NCBI GenBank assembly: GCA_964019155.1
Contig: OZ025243.1
Coordinates: 10,037,865-10,101,864, forward strand
From: Osedax fenrisi
Taxonomy: Eukaryota > Annelida > Polychaeta > Sabellida > Siboglinidae
Length of the DNA: 64,000 bases
Direction of reading: 5' to 3'
Below, one piece after another: positions 1 to 13,141 of the stretch. The notes under the pieces are model-generated. The model was not told the DNA's origin. It saw only the letters and a program-made list of their open reading frames with translations, and did no database searches. Position numbers and translations under genes: made by a program. How positions within the stretch are numbered: the stretch's first letter is position 1; the number at the start of each line of letters is the position of its first letter.

Positions 1-328
1 GATTATATGCCATAAAATATGTCACAAATGTGTTGAAACTATAGACACTATAGTGTCAAACGCAACATCGTTATGTCCTCAGTCATGTCAAGTGTGAAGT
101 GTGGAATGTATGCCATAAAATATGTCACAAGTGATGTTATATATCAACAATTATTTTATATATGTCATAAAGGGTTGTCATATATATCTTCAATTATTTC
201 AAATATAATTAAGCGTGTCATGTGTTATGTGTTTTATGGCATGTGTAAACCATCATTCTTTTTTTTGTCATTTATTACTTATTATTAAATGTTTGTTTCA
301 TGTCATTTTTGTGTGTATTAACACTCAA

Positions 329-369
<41 letters not shown>

Positions 370-571
370 ATCCAGTATGTTAAATATTTCACAAACCGTG
401 TCACATATGTCACAAAGTGTGCAATATTGTATAATATCTTTTATTAAGTATATTATAACACTATTTATAAACATATGTGCCTACTTAAATATAATATATA
501 AATATAATATAATTATATTTATATATATATATATTTGTATCAGATGTTAAATATTAATTATAATATCTTAC
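1..571. other. AT-rich stretch at left edge, no exon recognised
   Basis: No coding exon can be supported here. A short motif (ATGCCATAAAATATGTCACA) occurs near positions 8 and 109, and a (TA)n tract lies at about 333-366. It probably holds an intron of the minus-strand gene whose exons start at 572, but no continuing exon was found. Confidence 0.5.
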
Positions 572-748
572 CAATTTATCAAGCAATCAATTTTACTCTT
601 CTTATCCTTGAAAGTATCACAGTTAAATAAATTTCTTATTTTATAAGCAGTAGTACTTCTAGCTAAGACTACTGCAGATGACTCTGATGTTGATGCCTGC
701 AAATTTGTTTATTAATGTATTCAATAAAATATAAATAGTATTTGTATA

Positions 749-828
<80 letters not shown>

Positions 829-2053
829 CTATATAGTAAATTAAATAATAAACACAGAGTATACACAAACACTAAAACATAAAGGTAATAACAATGGTAA
901 TAAACACAATAGAAACCTGCGAGGCGATGTCACCAATACTGGCATTAGATACGTCCGAGTCTTGGTCATCCGACGTGGATACCATGCTATCGTCCGAGTA
1001 AAACGTACCGGGCGAGAAGACTTCGGACGGACTGGAGGCTATCATACCTGCCATATTGGATGACAGCGTACTGTAGAGGAGTTCACGCGGGGTCAGTGTT
1101 TCCGGTGTCAAAGTAGTTCGGCTCGACTCCATATTGTTTACGCCACTAGTCGACGCATTCGTATCGTACGTCGTACGTGTATCGAATACTCCGGTATCGG
1201 CTGATATAGTACTATACGCTGATGTACCGACGGGTACGCGTGTACCTAAGGAGTTGACATCGGGTACACGGATACCGGAGTACACGTTACCTTCCGTACG
1301 TAAGCCCGAGTTACTTATATCGGTGGTGAAGATATCCGAGTACAATGCTTTATATAGTGAAGAACTAGGCGTACTTGTAGCAGAGGAATCTACTCCCGAG
1401 GAACGGGTAGTGGCGTCATGTAGTAACGATGAAGCGGTCGCAGAGTTCAATGTAACGGAGTTACATGTGGTAGAGGGTTGTCCACTCACTAAACGTTCGC
1501 TAGACACGCCTACTTCGGTTGGTAATGTACCGGTACCCGAGTTGTACTCGCCGGAACGTACTGCGTTTGAAGTAACGGCGGTACATTCGCTACTTGAGTG
1601 GTAGGTATCTTTATCGGAGTTACACGTATGAAAGGAAGAAGTCGCGGATAGAAATGTAGCGCGGGAATTTACTCCCGGCGAACGCGTATCCAAGGACACC
1701 TTGTCAAAGTTGCGAATATCCGATTGACTTGTACCATATGGGCATGTATTAGAGGTACCGGAAGTAGTTGAATCGGATGTATTCGCAATAGAGGACAGGA
1801 CATCGGAGGAGTACCCATCTGAAGTATTATAACCGATCGTTAAACCCACGCTAGCGTCGTGTGCTGTTGGTTGGCCGAGCATCAGGCTGGGGGTTACTTC
1901 AACCTCCCCGCCTCCTCCTTCTACCACCGCTCCGGTGGTCTGCATATCGAGAATAATAGAATCCGCTTCGGGCGAACACACGTGACCGGTATCGTTGTCG
2001 GTGCGCATGTCAGCTGCTTCCGTCGACGCGATCATCTCGTTGTCGGCTTGCAT
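572..2053 (-). CDS. Ser/Thr-rich low-complexity protein, 3'-incomplete
   Basis: I do not recognise this gene. Two exons are proposed on the minus strand: 2053-917 (379 codons, from an ATG with an in-frame stop just upstream) and 696-572. The donor is GTTTCT, the acceptor GCAG, phase 0; exon 2 stays open for 41 codons and ends at a GTAAGA donor (phase 2), so the gene should continue past the left edge. The product is dominated by Ser, Thr, Asn, Asp and Gly. It has no signal peptide or recognisable domain, a Gly-rich patch near residues 47-50 and loosely repeated short acidic/Ser motifs, so it is probably disordered. Exon 1 is much richer in CpG than its surroundings. If the intron is retained, the frame instead ends at 872 after a short hydrophobic tail (SIVFITIVITFMF). 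The antisense frame at 1134-1604 is a shadow. Role unknown. Confidence 0.6.
751..822. repeat. (TA)n microsatellite
   Basis: An almost pure TA run of about 70 bp inside the proposed intron 697-916 of the Ser/Thr-rich gene. TA runs of this kind recur throughout the window. Confidence 0.95.
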
Positions 2054-2659
2054 TCTTAGTGGGCGTGGTCAACGGTCAACCGTCGGTAGGGCTTGTTGTA
2101 GTCGGAACGGCTTCAAATCTAAACACACCAGATGTGTAGTGTTAGAGTGTATACTATGCTATATTATACTATAGTATAGTACCTATAGGTGGTTATTGCG
2201 TTGCGTAATCAATTCATTATGTAATATAGGCTTACGATACGAATATTTATCATATATGTAGGATTTATAAACAAAATAGCGCTTGTTTATTAAATATGAT
2301 TTTAGAATATTTTATTAGTAAATTTAATGATATAAATAATGTTTTTACGGTCAACGACGTAAAATATATATATATAGTTGTATAATCTGTGAGTATTAAT
2401 CATGTATTGACCAATAGTAGAGCTCGATAATTAAATAATATTGACCATAGACATTAGAATGAGGAACTCACTCAATATCTATGCCAATAACATATATAAA
2501 TGAAATAATATATGAAAATTAAATATAATTATTCTAATTATAATTTCTATAAAATAAACAGAGTATACCATATATGCACATATAATGCTACATTTTAATA
2601 ATGGTAACCATTATTTATATATCGTATAATTGATCGGGATATATATATATATATATATT
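2054..2659. other. Upstream region of the Ser/Thr-rich gene
   Basis: Minus-strand 5' leader and likely promoter region of the 572-2053 gene. The first ~90 bp are GC-richer than the rest, and a TTTAG acceptor-like site lies near 2117-2122, so a further 5' non-coding exon is possible. The remainder is AT-rich with a short TA run near 2640; no exon or RNA is seen. Confidence 0.4.
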
Positions 2660-2964
2660 GTTATTTATTATTTTTATTTGGTAGATTCCTTTCATCTTAT
2701 CCTGGAAACAGATGAAGTTTTCACTTATAACCACATGGCTCTAATGTCCCTTCGAAGCCGCACTCATATTAAGGTATCCATGGTTTTAACGAGAGTCGAT
2801 CATTTATTTATACACAATTGTGTAAGATTACTTCTAAATAATATTTTAAGACCCATTTTATAAAATTAATTAATGGTCCGGACGAGGCTTGAACCCGTAT
2901 CCTACTGCTTGTGTGTCTGACGCAGTAATGCTAATTAACCATGGTTGCAACTGAGCCACACAGG
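2660..2964 (-). mobile_element. SINE family 1, full-length copy
   Basis: A tRNA-derived SINE on the minus strand. The head (about 2964-2874) has an A-box-like TGGCTCAGTTG and a B-box-like GGGTTCAAGCCTC. The body contains AAATGGGTCTTAAAATATT and the 3' end runs GATGAAAGGAATCTACCAAA into an A/T-rich tail. The head and first body part are shared with 15883-16050, and the last ~100 bp with 47355-47462. It is not a working tRNA because the acceptor stem does not pair. Pol III promotion is inferred from the boxes. Confidence 0.85.
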
Positions 2965-3197
2965 AAGTTGTTTATATATAAATATATAATATCACATATA
3001 ATGCTAAAATGTAGTATATCCTATGCTGTATACAAGGTCATTACTGTGTACACTATGTATACCCAATAGGTACCTAGAGTTACCTATACTACAATTTATT
3101 AGTATATGTTATAGGTATAATAATGTATTACTTATTTATTTTAGTAATTATATCTATAGATATAGGTTTATATTTTCAGATCTATATCTATAGATAC

Positions 3198-3199
<2 letters not shown>

Positions 3200-3250
<51 letters not shown>
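3200..3250. repeat. (TA)n microsatellite
   Basis: Uninterrupted TA dinucleotides for about 50 bp, preceded by a degenerate CTATAGATAT-type run at about 3150-3195. Confidence 0.95.
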
Positions 3251-3254
<4 letters not shown>

Positions 3255-3425
3255 TATAGCTATATTATACGTAATGTTCTTATATTAGTGTATATACTGA
3301 GTGGGTGCCTCGCTCCAATGTCTATGGTTATTAGTAGTTATGTAAATTAGTAAAGCTCAACTTTTCGTCAACCAATCATTAATAATCATAGATTATACAA
3401 CTATTTATATGTATTTTTATCGTTC

Positions 3426-3981
3426 ACAAAGATTTTCCGAAGAAATATGGTTTACTCGACCGATTTATTGAAATAAAAATGACACTAGCGCAAATGCGAC
3501 GTGTATATATGTGTAATATAATCTATTTTCGGATTCGTATATGTTTACCTGTTCATTCGAAACTTAATACCCTATTATAATCTTAAATTAAGATATGTAT
3601 AACAATTTGATATATATCGAAAAGTAAGTGTTCCGCAAAAATATTATTTGGAGATATCAAAAGTGAATTCATAAAAATGTTACGAATTTGTATAGGTCAA
3701 AAGTAGATCGATTCAGTCATTGTTATTTACATGTAAACTTTCAATGATGTGAAAATGTCGTAATTTTAAAATATATTTTTAAAAATATAATTCACATACA
3801 TATTATAATATTAAAAATATATTAGTCTGATAATTAAATTAATTACCTTATTAATTAATAATATTAAATATAACTTAAAATAATACATGTGTATCCATCT
3901 AGTTATTGGTATGGGAAATATATTAAAATAATTACATAGCTTAGATAAAGAGTGAACCATCTTTGATTCGCAAAATCTTTG
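3426..3981. mobile_element. MITE, copy 1 of a ~555-bp family
   Basis: A non-coding element with ~30-bp imperfect terminal inverted repeats: ACAAAGATTTTCCGAAGAAA on the left and the inverse GATTCGCAAAATCTTTGT on the right. It is colinear with 14223-14772 over its whole length; shared blocks include AAAAGTAAGTGTTCCGCAAA and AGGTCAAAAGTAGATCGATT. No ORF is present, so it would need an autonomous partner. Superfamily not determined. Confidence 0.8.
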
Positions 3982-5489
3982 TCATTCACTATATTAATTT
4001 AATTTTGATATGATAATATATAATATATAATTAGGTCTATGATGTGGTGATGTGTGGTTTGTGGTGTGACACATGGAATGATGTGATGAGGATTCTTATA
4101 AATAAACGTACAAATATAAGATGTATAAATGTAACGCTATTATTAAAGTATACATTCACTATACATATAAATTGTACTTGTCTAAAAACAAAACTATTGA
4201 ATTTATCTACTTTTTAGTGAAAGAATACAAGTTTACCTTTTATTTTACATATATATACCCGTATATACGGATGTATACTAATAACACCTTTATATCTTTT
4301 GTTCAAAAGATACAATTTTCTCTAAAATTATTTTTTTTCAAATTGTCCTTTAGTAATTTGGAGGATAGGCTTTTTTATTTCGATTTCGTTGACAATGTAG
4401 TGACTGTTTGTCACTAATAATGTTAGTGTTATATGATGTGATGTGGTGTGGTATTACATAATACGGCATGGCATTACGTAACTTTCAATACACGATACTA
4501 TACATTATAGCGATGCATATGTTATGTAATGTATAAGAAATAGTATACATTAGTATGTAACAATATATACTAAAAGTGTGTTTGCATAGTTACCATATAA
4601 CACATATACTAACATTCGATTAATTACAATATTAATGCACGTATCAAATAGATGTAATAATATTTAATAGATAATAATTTACGTAAAAGTGAGATAATAA
4701 AAATAGAATATTTCTCTAAATTTAATAAAAAAATAAAATATTTCTCTAAATTAATATTTTTCAATTCGTATAGGATAACCTACACATATTTAATATGTAA
4801 AGTTGTTACTACCTGTATTGATATTGAATATATATATACTATATGTAGTATATATTCGACGACATAATATGACAGATAAAACGACGTGTCGTAACAATAT
4901 CACGTGATATGATACGTAACATTAAATTGATAGATAATAATGATTATTAAGGAGATACGATGTCGTTATATGATTATTGGTAAGCTCTTACTGAATAGAG
5001 GTAACTTATCTAGAGTAATAATTAATAGGCAATAAGGATTTAGTGGTTGTTTCTAAAATGTATCATCATTGATATTATTAAATTGTCTGAAATATTCACT
5101 CACAATAATATTCTATAGCATATATATATAGTGTATTATGGATACTATAATATAAACTATATTCGAACTAATATTAGTTTATAAATTAATATATTACAAG
5201 TATGCATACCGAAATATTGTTACGAATCACATGTTTACTACTTAAATTAGGTGGGGAGATAAGGGGTTTGGTCATGAAATATTAATATATAATAATTGTT
5301 ATATGGTATACCATCTATAGATTAATATAGAAATAGTTTTTTACATCTATAATATATATAGGACGTAACACGTGTATAATCTGATAGCGATATATGAACA
5401 TAATTTCACAACATTGAGCTATTTACATATACGTATACATTAAAGCATAACAGTGGGAACTTTATCTGGAACTCTGCATCTTAAAACTT
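3982..5489. other. AT-rich intergenic DNA, no gene seen
   Basis: Contains short TGTGGTGTGATG-like runs near 4035-4090 and 4425-4455, and a near-duplicate AAAATATTTCTCTAAATT pair at about 4700 and 4735. The 98-aa frame at 4121-4417 has no family resemblance and looks like chance in AT-rich DNA. Confidence 0.5.
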
Positions 5490-7345
5490 GAAAACGAAAA
5501 TAGCGAGAATGGTTAAGGTTCGATTCTTACTCAAGATGGATACCCCGTAGGATAACATATCAGACAACTGAATCCGAGTGAGAAGAACTAGGTATATTCG
5601 TATAGAACCTACTCGTATACTGAAAAAAAAATGCTTGATATTGAATACGGTCTCACTCAATTTCACCATTATATGAACCTACATATGGAAAAAGGTTTAA
5701 TGTAATAACTGACCATAAACCACTAGTATCCATAGTAAAGAAGATTAAAGGGAATGCAATAAAGATATTACCAAATCTACTGTTAAAGAAGCATAGGATA
5801 CCTACATACAATTATGAAGCAATATACAAACCTGGAAAACAGTTAGTAGTAACCTATTACATTACATTAAACAGATACATCGTCAAGAGCACTGATAGAA
5901 GATCACGAACACGATGAAGTAAGGTGTATTATTCAACATATTAACGTCAACATTGTCGATCACACACTGAAGAGACTCAACGAAGAATTAAAGGTTACAT
6001 ATATTGAAGAACACGTTACAGAGAGGATGGCCGGAAGACAACGAAGTAGATCAAGGTATCAAAATGTGTACATCATTTAACGACGAATTGATAATATATG
6101 GTGATTTAGTTTTAAGACTGAATAATAATTCCAGATAACATAAATCAAGAAACAATGCAGAAACCCACGACGGGCACCGACGTATAAAAGCATACCTACG
6201 TGCAATGCAAGGCACGCACTGTGGTATATTGGTCAAACATGATATAAAAAGGTAGATATAAAAAGTAATATCGAAGAATGTGGGGTTTGTATCACATTTT
6301 ATATACAACAACCCATGGAATATATACTTAAAATAGAACGTCGGGAAGAACTTCATCGATCCCGGTGGAGGTGTCATATAACATATGTCCATATGGACAG
6401 TACATTAACAGGTGTTTCCCTTTCTACATAGATCGTAATTACCTAATAGTAGTTGATTATACTTCAAATTGCATAGTAATAGATTATCTATACATTAACA
6501 TCTACCATTATAGTAAATTTAAACAACAGTTCAGCAGATATGGTATTCAAAAGACAATAATTGGTGACAACGGTCCCCAATTTACAGAAAATGATTTTAT
6601 ATAATTATGAATATAGATGGAATTTTAAAATAAATTTGTTTAGCCAGGTAACAGCTAACGAGAGAACAGAAGCAGCAGGCAAGACTATCAAGAATATGTT
6701 CCGAAGATGCAACTCGATGGGACCTCTATATATATATATATAGTTATGTTGAACGTATTTAATACGACAGGTGAAAATATGGATAGCCCTAATAAAATAA
6801 CAAAATAGAAGGACGAACATGTCAATTCCATCTATTAATATAACTAATCATACACAACAAGTTAATAAATATAAATATGTAGGTATTCTAAAAGAAAGAG
6901 ACATGGTCCGGTTACAACCAATACAACGATGAGAACATTAGTGGAAGATATATCTGCATATAGGCAAGATAATACAATAATTATCTTATAGAAAATACCA
7001 AGTTTTATGTGAAAATAAAAACTTGGTACGCAATAGAAAATTCTTAAAGATTAATAAGATTTTAATTCTTAGATTAATAAAATTTCCTATATGAGTTTTT
7101 ATTATGTTTTGTGTACACATCATAACTATGTTAAAGAAACTCTATATAGGAAACTCTATATATCGTCGATTATTTCTAAATATCTTAAAAATACTTCTCA
7201 ATCCACAACCCACCAAACATAAAACCAAAACCACGCTAATCACCGATCTAAGAATACACGAAACGAAACGAACACAACATGATCAGGCAGAATATAAAAA
7301 AATCCCGTCCGTTATTAATTTATTTATTATTGTAAAAAAAGCTAA
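5490..7345 (+). pseudogene. Ty3/gypsy-type LTR retrotransposon pol relic
   Basis: Translating all plus frames gives the order expected of a Ty3/gypsy pol, but broken by many stops and frameshifts. The reverse transcriptase C-terminal edge and RNase H start lie at about 5490-5680. RNase H follows (VITDHKPLVSIVKK, about 5715-5755, and IYKPGKQLV near 5825-5850). A zinc-finger remnant is seen at 6270-6290 (EECGVC), and the integrase core at about 6440-6590 (LIVVDYTSN, then GDNGPQFT). After that comes a degraded ANERTEAAGKTIK segment and a C-terminal piece with ERDMVRLQPIQ and LVRNRKFLK. No LTRs, gag or protease were found. It is an old non-functional copy; Ty3/gypsy assignment rests on motif order and spelling. 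Confidence 0.85.
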
Positions 7346-8734
7346 AACGGGAGATGTTTAATTCGTATTATTATGTTATCATGCATAATATAATGTATCC
7401 ACGCACATTTAAAATAATATAGTTATTGTATTTATAGTTATAAATATACATCGTGCATATATTATCATGTTATACTGCAGTATTTATATGTGTTAATTGC
7501 CTAGATATTGAGTGGGGTCTACTCGAGTGATCACTATAATGTCTATGATTACTTGTCATGTCTAGTCGTGCGTGACGCCAATAGCTATATAAACCGATGT
7601 TACTAGCAATTTTCTAGTAGTAATGCATTCTCATTTCAATATTTTATATATTACTTATCATTGTTATGTACTTTTATAAATACAAAATATCTAAATACAG
7701 ACACACTAGTTTTAATTATTAAATCGCATTTGGCACATTTAAATGATTGTTCCCATATTTGGGGTAATACGTTTGATTCCAATAAGAAATATATAATAAT
7801 ATTACAAAATCGAGTAATAAAATATATATATATATAATTAGAATAGAACAGAGGTATCTTCTAAATTTGTGTTAAAAAAAGTGTTGTTCATTTGATAGTA
7901 AATTTTTTATAGTTATTTTTATTTTTTTTTGTTTTATTCAATTAATTATGTTATCTACTTCATATAAAATACTAACCCTCAATATTTATTTTTAAAATTA
8001 CCAATCTGAATCGGCTTACTGTACATTTTCCGGTAGATAATTAATTACATATTTTAGATCACACACCGATGACGCGATATTAAGAAATTAGTTATTATAA
8101 AATATATCTTCCGAGATAAGTAATCCTCAATATTAGGAATGAAACGGGGTAACATTCTGTGCGTTTTGTGTACGGTAGTCACTCGGTGATAATAATTCTA
8201 ACCACGATACCCTATAGCTTTCTACCTTAACATAATCATGCCATCACCCCTACATTGACTAACTTTATAACCACTAATTCCCATTAATAATGTCCGGTGC
8301 CATACCGAAAGTAGAAGATAAGCGGATTGTTAACTTTATACTAAGGCGTGTCACATGCACTGAAAATGCGAACTCATAATATATATATATGTATATATAT
8401 ATAAAATATGTGGGTATAGTAAGGGTGTGACTTTGTGATATATTCGTGGTCGTTATCAGCGATATAGTGAACTTAAATTTACTTTAAGAGGGTACCGCGG
8501 TATTACGATATTTTGGAAATGCACAATCCCATCATCATCCTATTAATAGATTCATATCTCGTAGACGTTCGTAGTATGATTGTTAGCACATCATAATGGA
8601 TTAAGAAGCTTCTCTAGTCGACTTGACCATATCGCATCGCATCGCATCACATCGCTATCCCACATCCATACACTACTAGCAAGTATTTACATACATTTAC
8701 ACCGTTACAAATTATGGTTTTCTAGACTGATATT
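7346..8734. other. AT-rich DNA with one dispersed fragment
   Basis: No gene seen. A block at about 7915-7970 (TTATGTTATCTACTTCATAT) resembles the right inner part of the 28959-30513 element (TTATGTTATCTAGTTCATAT near 30445), so it is probably a fragment of that family. A CATCGCATCGCATC run occurs near 8630. Confidence 0.5.
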
Positions 8735-8993
8735 TACTGCAGTAAACCATCAAAAGGGTATTTAAAAAAAACATATTTATTTAAAACCAAATAAATGGTA
8801 TTCTGTGAAACCGACTGTATAAGACCCTCACCATTGTATTCTAAATTTCTACTGTGGAAAACCCTCTAAATAGTATTTTTAATGTCTACTGTGGAAACCC
8901 CTCTATATGGTATTACAAAATGTCACTGAATAAAAATATCAAAAGGGTTCTATTATAAGCACACCTTAAATACCCTTTATTTTACTGCAGATA
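8735..8993. mobile_element. Short MITE with CTGCAGTAAA ends
   Basis: Inverted ends of about 30 bp: ACTGCAGTAAACC...AAAAGGGTATTTAA on the left and TTAAATACCC...TTTACTGCAG on the right. The interior has repeated CTACTGTGGAAA-CCCTCTA units near 8850 and 8890. No ORF. It could equally be the solo ends of a larger element. Confidence 0.6.
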
Positions 8994-9980
8994 ACCATTT
9001 ACTTATTACAGCGTATACACGTCTCGGCGTGTTCACACGGTGAATATCTACTACGATAAATCGTCAAACATTTCGTTCTTCACGATGAGTCATATGTGTT
9101 CGTCAGCAGTTCTACAATATAATGCAATGTGGTCGTAGATTCTAATTTGAGAAGATGTTATATAAAGTACATATAAACACGCCTTATGAGCACGCGCAAA
9201 CGAATGAATGAACGGCCCAGTTACATATATTTTCATCTTGCTAGCATCATGTACCATATGGTGTATACATATATATGCCATAGTGAATATAATGTAGTCG
9301 CTACATTATAGGGCCACCAGCATGGTAGTATTCTTCATAGTTATTCCATAGATGTTTCATACACGAAGTGTAGTTCGTCACTATGGCTATGTTATTAGAG
9401 CTGCTCTAATAGAGTAACAACTGCCTATAATCCGCTAACAGATTATATCATTTATAGCATAATTTAGGCATATATTATATCTAGATAAATCGTTATCTAT
9501 TTATATCTAATACACGTTCACATAATTCTACCATTACAAAAACAATGTCACCAACGACGCTGTTTACAATTTTAAAATAGTTCGGTGTTACAACTCAAGT
9601 ATTTAAATTCTCATTTTCTTCTCGTCCCAAATATTGCGCACCATCTTATAATATAATAAAGTATATATATATATACATATATACACTATAGTGTATATAC
9701 ATATATAACTGATCATTACGTTTAAGTATGAAAGCCGAGTATTTACAGTTAGTATCTAATAACTATGTATAGTTGGTATAATAAAAAACTATAGGTGATT
9801 TTTAATACCATATATGGGTGTTCTATTTATAGCGGGAAAGTTAGTCAGATGGACTCGTGGACAGTGGTCAGTTTATACATTACGTATATACAAGGGTAGT
9901 CTGTTTATATGTCCAACAATATTATGACCAGGCTTTCGCACTTCTTCACCCTTTCACCAATGATTATTTATATCGGTATA

Positions 9981-9982
<2 letters not shown>
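8994..9982. other. Non-coding spacer
   Basis: No gene seen. It holds small palindromes, one near 9395-9413 (TATTAGAGC / GCTCTAATA) and a TA/CA-rich one near 9660-9708 centred on CACTATAGTG. The minus-strand 63-codon frame at 9090-9281 shows no family resemblance. Confidence 0.4.

Positions 9983-10040
<58 letters not shown>
9983..10040. repeat. (TA)n microsatellite
   Basis: About 58 bp of pure TA repeats. Confidence 0.95.
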
Positions 10041-10045
<5 letters not shown>

Positions 10046-10139
10046 TCGATATACCTTTAGGTATATATTATAGGTATAATTATTTAAAATATACGGTCGG
10101 TATACATTTGTAAGTAAAATTAAATTCATCAACAATTCA

Positions 10140-10600
10140 TTAATTCTAACAGGGAATTAACTCACTGGTTCTATCCACTCTTTTGTACTGCTGCGAAACA
10201 TGGAATCTTCTCGAATAATCTAAGAAACGATTGAATGATTTTTAATCAAAGTCACATAGAATTACGCTTCACATACAGATAACGAAAGACAAATGTATAT
10301 ATCCATGAGGAAATGATATCCAGAATTGGTTCATACAAACTTGTTTTACAGAAAGTGAAAAGTAGATAAATTAGTTGGTTTGGGCATGACACATTGGTAA
10401 ATAGTAGTTTACAAGGTCGTTTTGAAGGTATCAGGTCACTCTAAAAAGAATTGGATGGACGATGTCTATAAGTGGACCGGTATGTCTACCCGATCCTTAC
10501 TTGATGTAACGAAAGACCGTTATAGTTGGGAGAAGTTGTGTATGACACCATATCACGTGACCCCTACTACGACTCCCCGTCATGCATGACTGGTTAACTA
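10140..10600 (+). pseudogene. LINE reverse transcriptase C-terminal fragment
   Basis: Plus-strand remnant of the C-terminal end of an APE-type LINE ORF2. It reads NSLVLSTLLYCCETWNLLE, a stop, then SKKRLNDF; after frameshifts come a GRPxKNW-like part and DRYSWEKLCMTPYHVTP. The minus-strand piece at 16086-16770 is from the same family (NSLVLSTLLYGCETWTLLE). It differs from the uninterrupted LINE at 22107-25229. Confidence 0.8.
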
Positions 10601-12226
10601 GTTAGTTATACCGTATAATTTATCTTTGTGGACTTTTTATTATGACAGCGTTACACTCAGTTGTCATGGCAACTATTTGTTATTATTTAATTTAAAATGA
10701 AATTTATTATGATTTTATTGCTTTTCTTGGAATTTCTGAACTAAATCAATATATCATATATTCCCGGATATATTCATATTGAAATATCCTACAGATAAAA
10801 TATCATCACAAAATATAGAACACGATACGATTAATTAGATGTGAGATTACGCATAATCACAACACAAATATAATATTATATATTATGATATATCTATAGA
10901 TACACCTATACGTATAATGCAATACAATAAATACAATATATAATATTATTGTATAATAACCGCATGTAATATTGATGAAAATAAATTTGATATCTTCTTA
11001 TATTTAATCTATGAAATATATTTGATTAAATTAAATTGAAAATTGTTGTAAAATAACAGAAAATCGGAGAATAATTTATAAATCGATAAATTTAAATGTG
11101 TTTTTATTTGTTTGTTAAGATATCGTAATTGGCATGCTTTGTTATTGATAATTGTTTACCTAGATACGCCCTCTGATTCATATTAAAATTTAATTTATTA
11201 ATATATAATAAATGTTAATGTATAAGTAGGAGATATATTGTACAATTATAAAATAAATATCCGTAATTACCTACTATATTATACTGGTACTTACTATGTC
11301 CTATAATAAATAAAAGCAGAGGGTATTATTCGTAAATTATATAAAAAATATATGAATCATAAAAACAATTAAATTAATATTATATACACCATATATGGGC
11401 GTTGAAATATGGATGGGTAGGACGGCCACCACTTGCAATGTTGTATTATGGGTAGAAACAGAGGGAACAGGGGGGTATGTTCCAGGGACATTGTCCCTCA
11501 CTTTAAAATCTAGGGGGACCTCCTATGTATTGGTATCCCCTCAATTTTACCACACAATTTATTTTTATTGGTTGGTCCCCCCTACATACAAAATGGTTCC
11601 AGCGCCCCTAATTAGGGGGCACAACCCTTATACTATTATTAATATAAAGTATAATACGGTGTCAACAAAGTGTTTATACATTATATAACCTATATGTTAA
11701 ACCTTATATATATAATACATATCATCTTCTCCCATACAAACTTATTCTGACCGAACTATAGATCGGTTGGAATAATTTTGTTTGGGGGGGGGGGGGAGTG
11801 ATATTTGATGTGACATTGTCACAGTGTATGTGTGTGACATTATGTGTCACTGACATATATGTATCTCAGTAAATATATTACTATTGTAATATTGCGACGA
11901 GTATTATTTAGAAAAGGCCTTTCTGAAAGGCTATTGAATTAAATAATGACGAAGTAGTAGGCCTACAATATTATTATACTGAATATTAAAATAATATATA
12001 TATAAACTATCATAGCTAGGTTATATCCTACTAGATTATAGTTTACCTTATACATTTTGATTCAACCTGATTTAAGATTTAAATTTGTAAACGATTTGTA
12101 AATTTAATTTATATTATTTACTAAAATGTATAGCGAGAAAGTTAATATAGTCATACATTAGACTTATAAAATATAGTGAATGATAATAGTTCATATATGT
12201 TATACATTAAAACTTAATTTACATAT

Positions 12227-12264
12227 GTACGACGTGCATTGTTGACGTACAATGTATGTCGTAC
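12227..12264. repeat. Imperfect hairpin
   Basis: Arms GTACGACGTGCATTGT and ACAATGTATGTCGTAC pair at 14 of 16 positions around a 6-base loop, about 880 bp upstream of the AGK start codon. Role unknown. Confidence 0.7.
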
Positions 12265-12574
12265 ATGCAAATACCATGATACGTTACCTATAGCTATAAC
12301 AAATATAATTGTTTATATATATATTTATAGATTTTGATATAGGTTCCCATATTATTTTTGTATTTGATTTCTTCAATCGTGACATTCATTCTTTATCTAC
12401 ATAACATTTTAAAGGTAAAAAAAAACAAATAAAAAGGAGTACCTGGAGAAAAAAGGGAACCACTGAATAGGTAATAATACCATTCTTAAGGAGCTATATT
12501 TAAATATTATTAAACATGTACATATAGTATTTAAATTACAGTGTTGATAAATAAAATGTATCTAGCATATATGA

Positions 12575-12576
<2 letters not shown>

Positions 12577-12628
<52 letters not shown>
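12577..12628. repeat. (TA)n microsatellite
   Basis: About 50 bp of TA repeats upstream of AGK. Confidence 0.95.
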
Positions 12629-12637
<9 letters not shown>

Positions 12638-13141
12638 TTACTAATGTCAACATGTATTTCTTAAGTTCAAACTGCAGTCATACTGCAGTGTCATGACACA
12701 CGCATATATTATCAATACATTCTATAACCACTGATAGTAGTTATTAACCAGCTATATACCTCCCTGCTATAATGACTCCATACAATAACCTCGATATTGG
12801 AGTTATTTATACTATTAGTGTTATATTATTAATTTTTTTAATTAACATTAATTATTTCTTATAATTATTTGTATATATTATGTTAATAACTATTACATGT
12901 AGTTATGGTCCCTGTATTAAGCTTTAAACTCATGTTTTTAACTTGGATTAACCCATAGATTTATAAGTATTTATATAACTATGTATTTATAATATATGTT
13001 TGTTAGTAGGAACTTTCTATAATTTATATAAAACAACTTGTATAAAATAATATATCTTCCCAAGGTTCTAATTATAATCTATTGTGTCCATGAAATAGTA
13101 TTTATTGTCAAAGATTTTAAAATTATATGAATTAATTTAAA

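Larger units (their letters stand above)
10601..13141. other. Region upstream of AGK
   Basis: No conserved exon seen. It includes a GC-richer patch at 11395-11640 with runs of G and C, a poly-G run near 11781, a 16-bp-arm hairpin at 12227-12264 and a (TA)n tract at 12577-12628. The AGK promoter should lie in the last part, but no TATA or initiator can be told apart in such AT-rich DNA. Confidence 0.4.

Noticed and set aside
1134..1604. 156-codon plus-strand frame
   Set aside because: Antisense shadow of the long Ser/Thr-rich exon.
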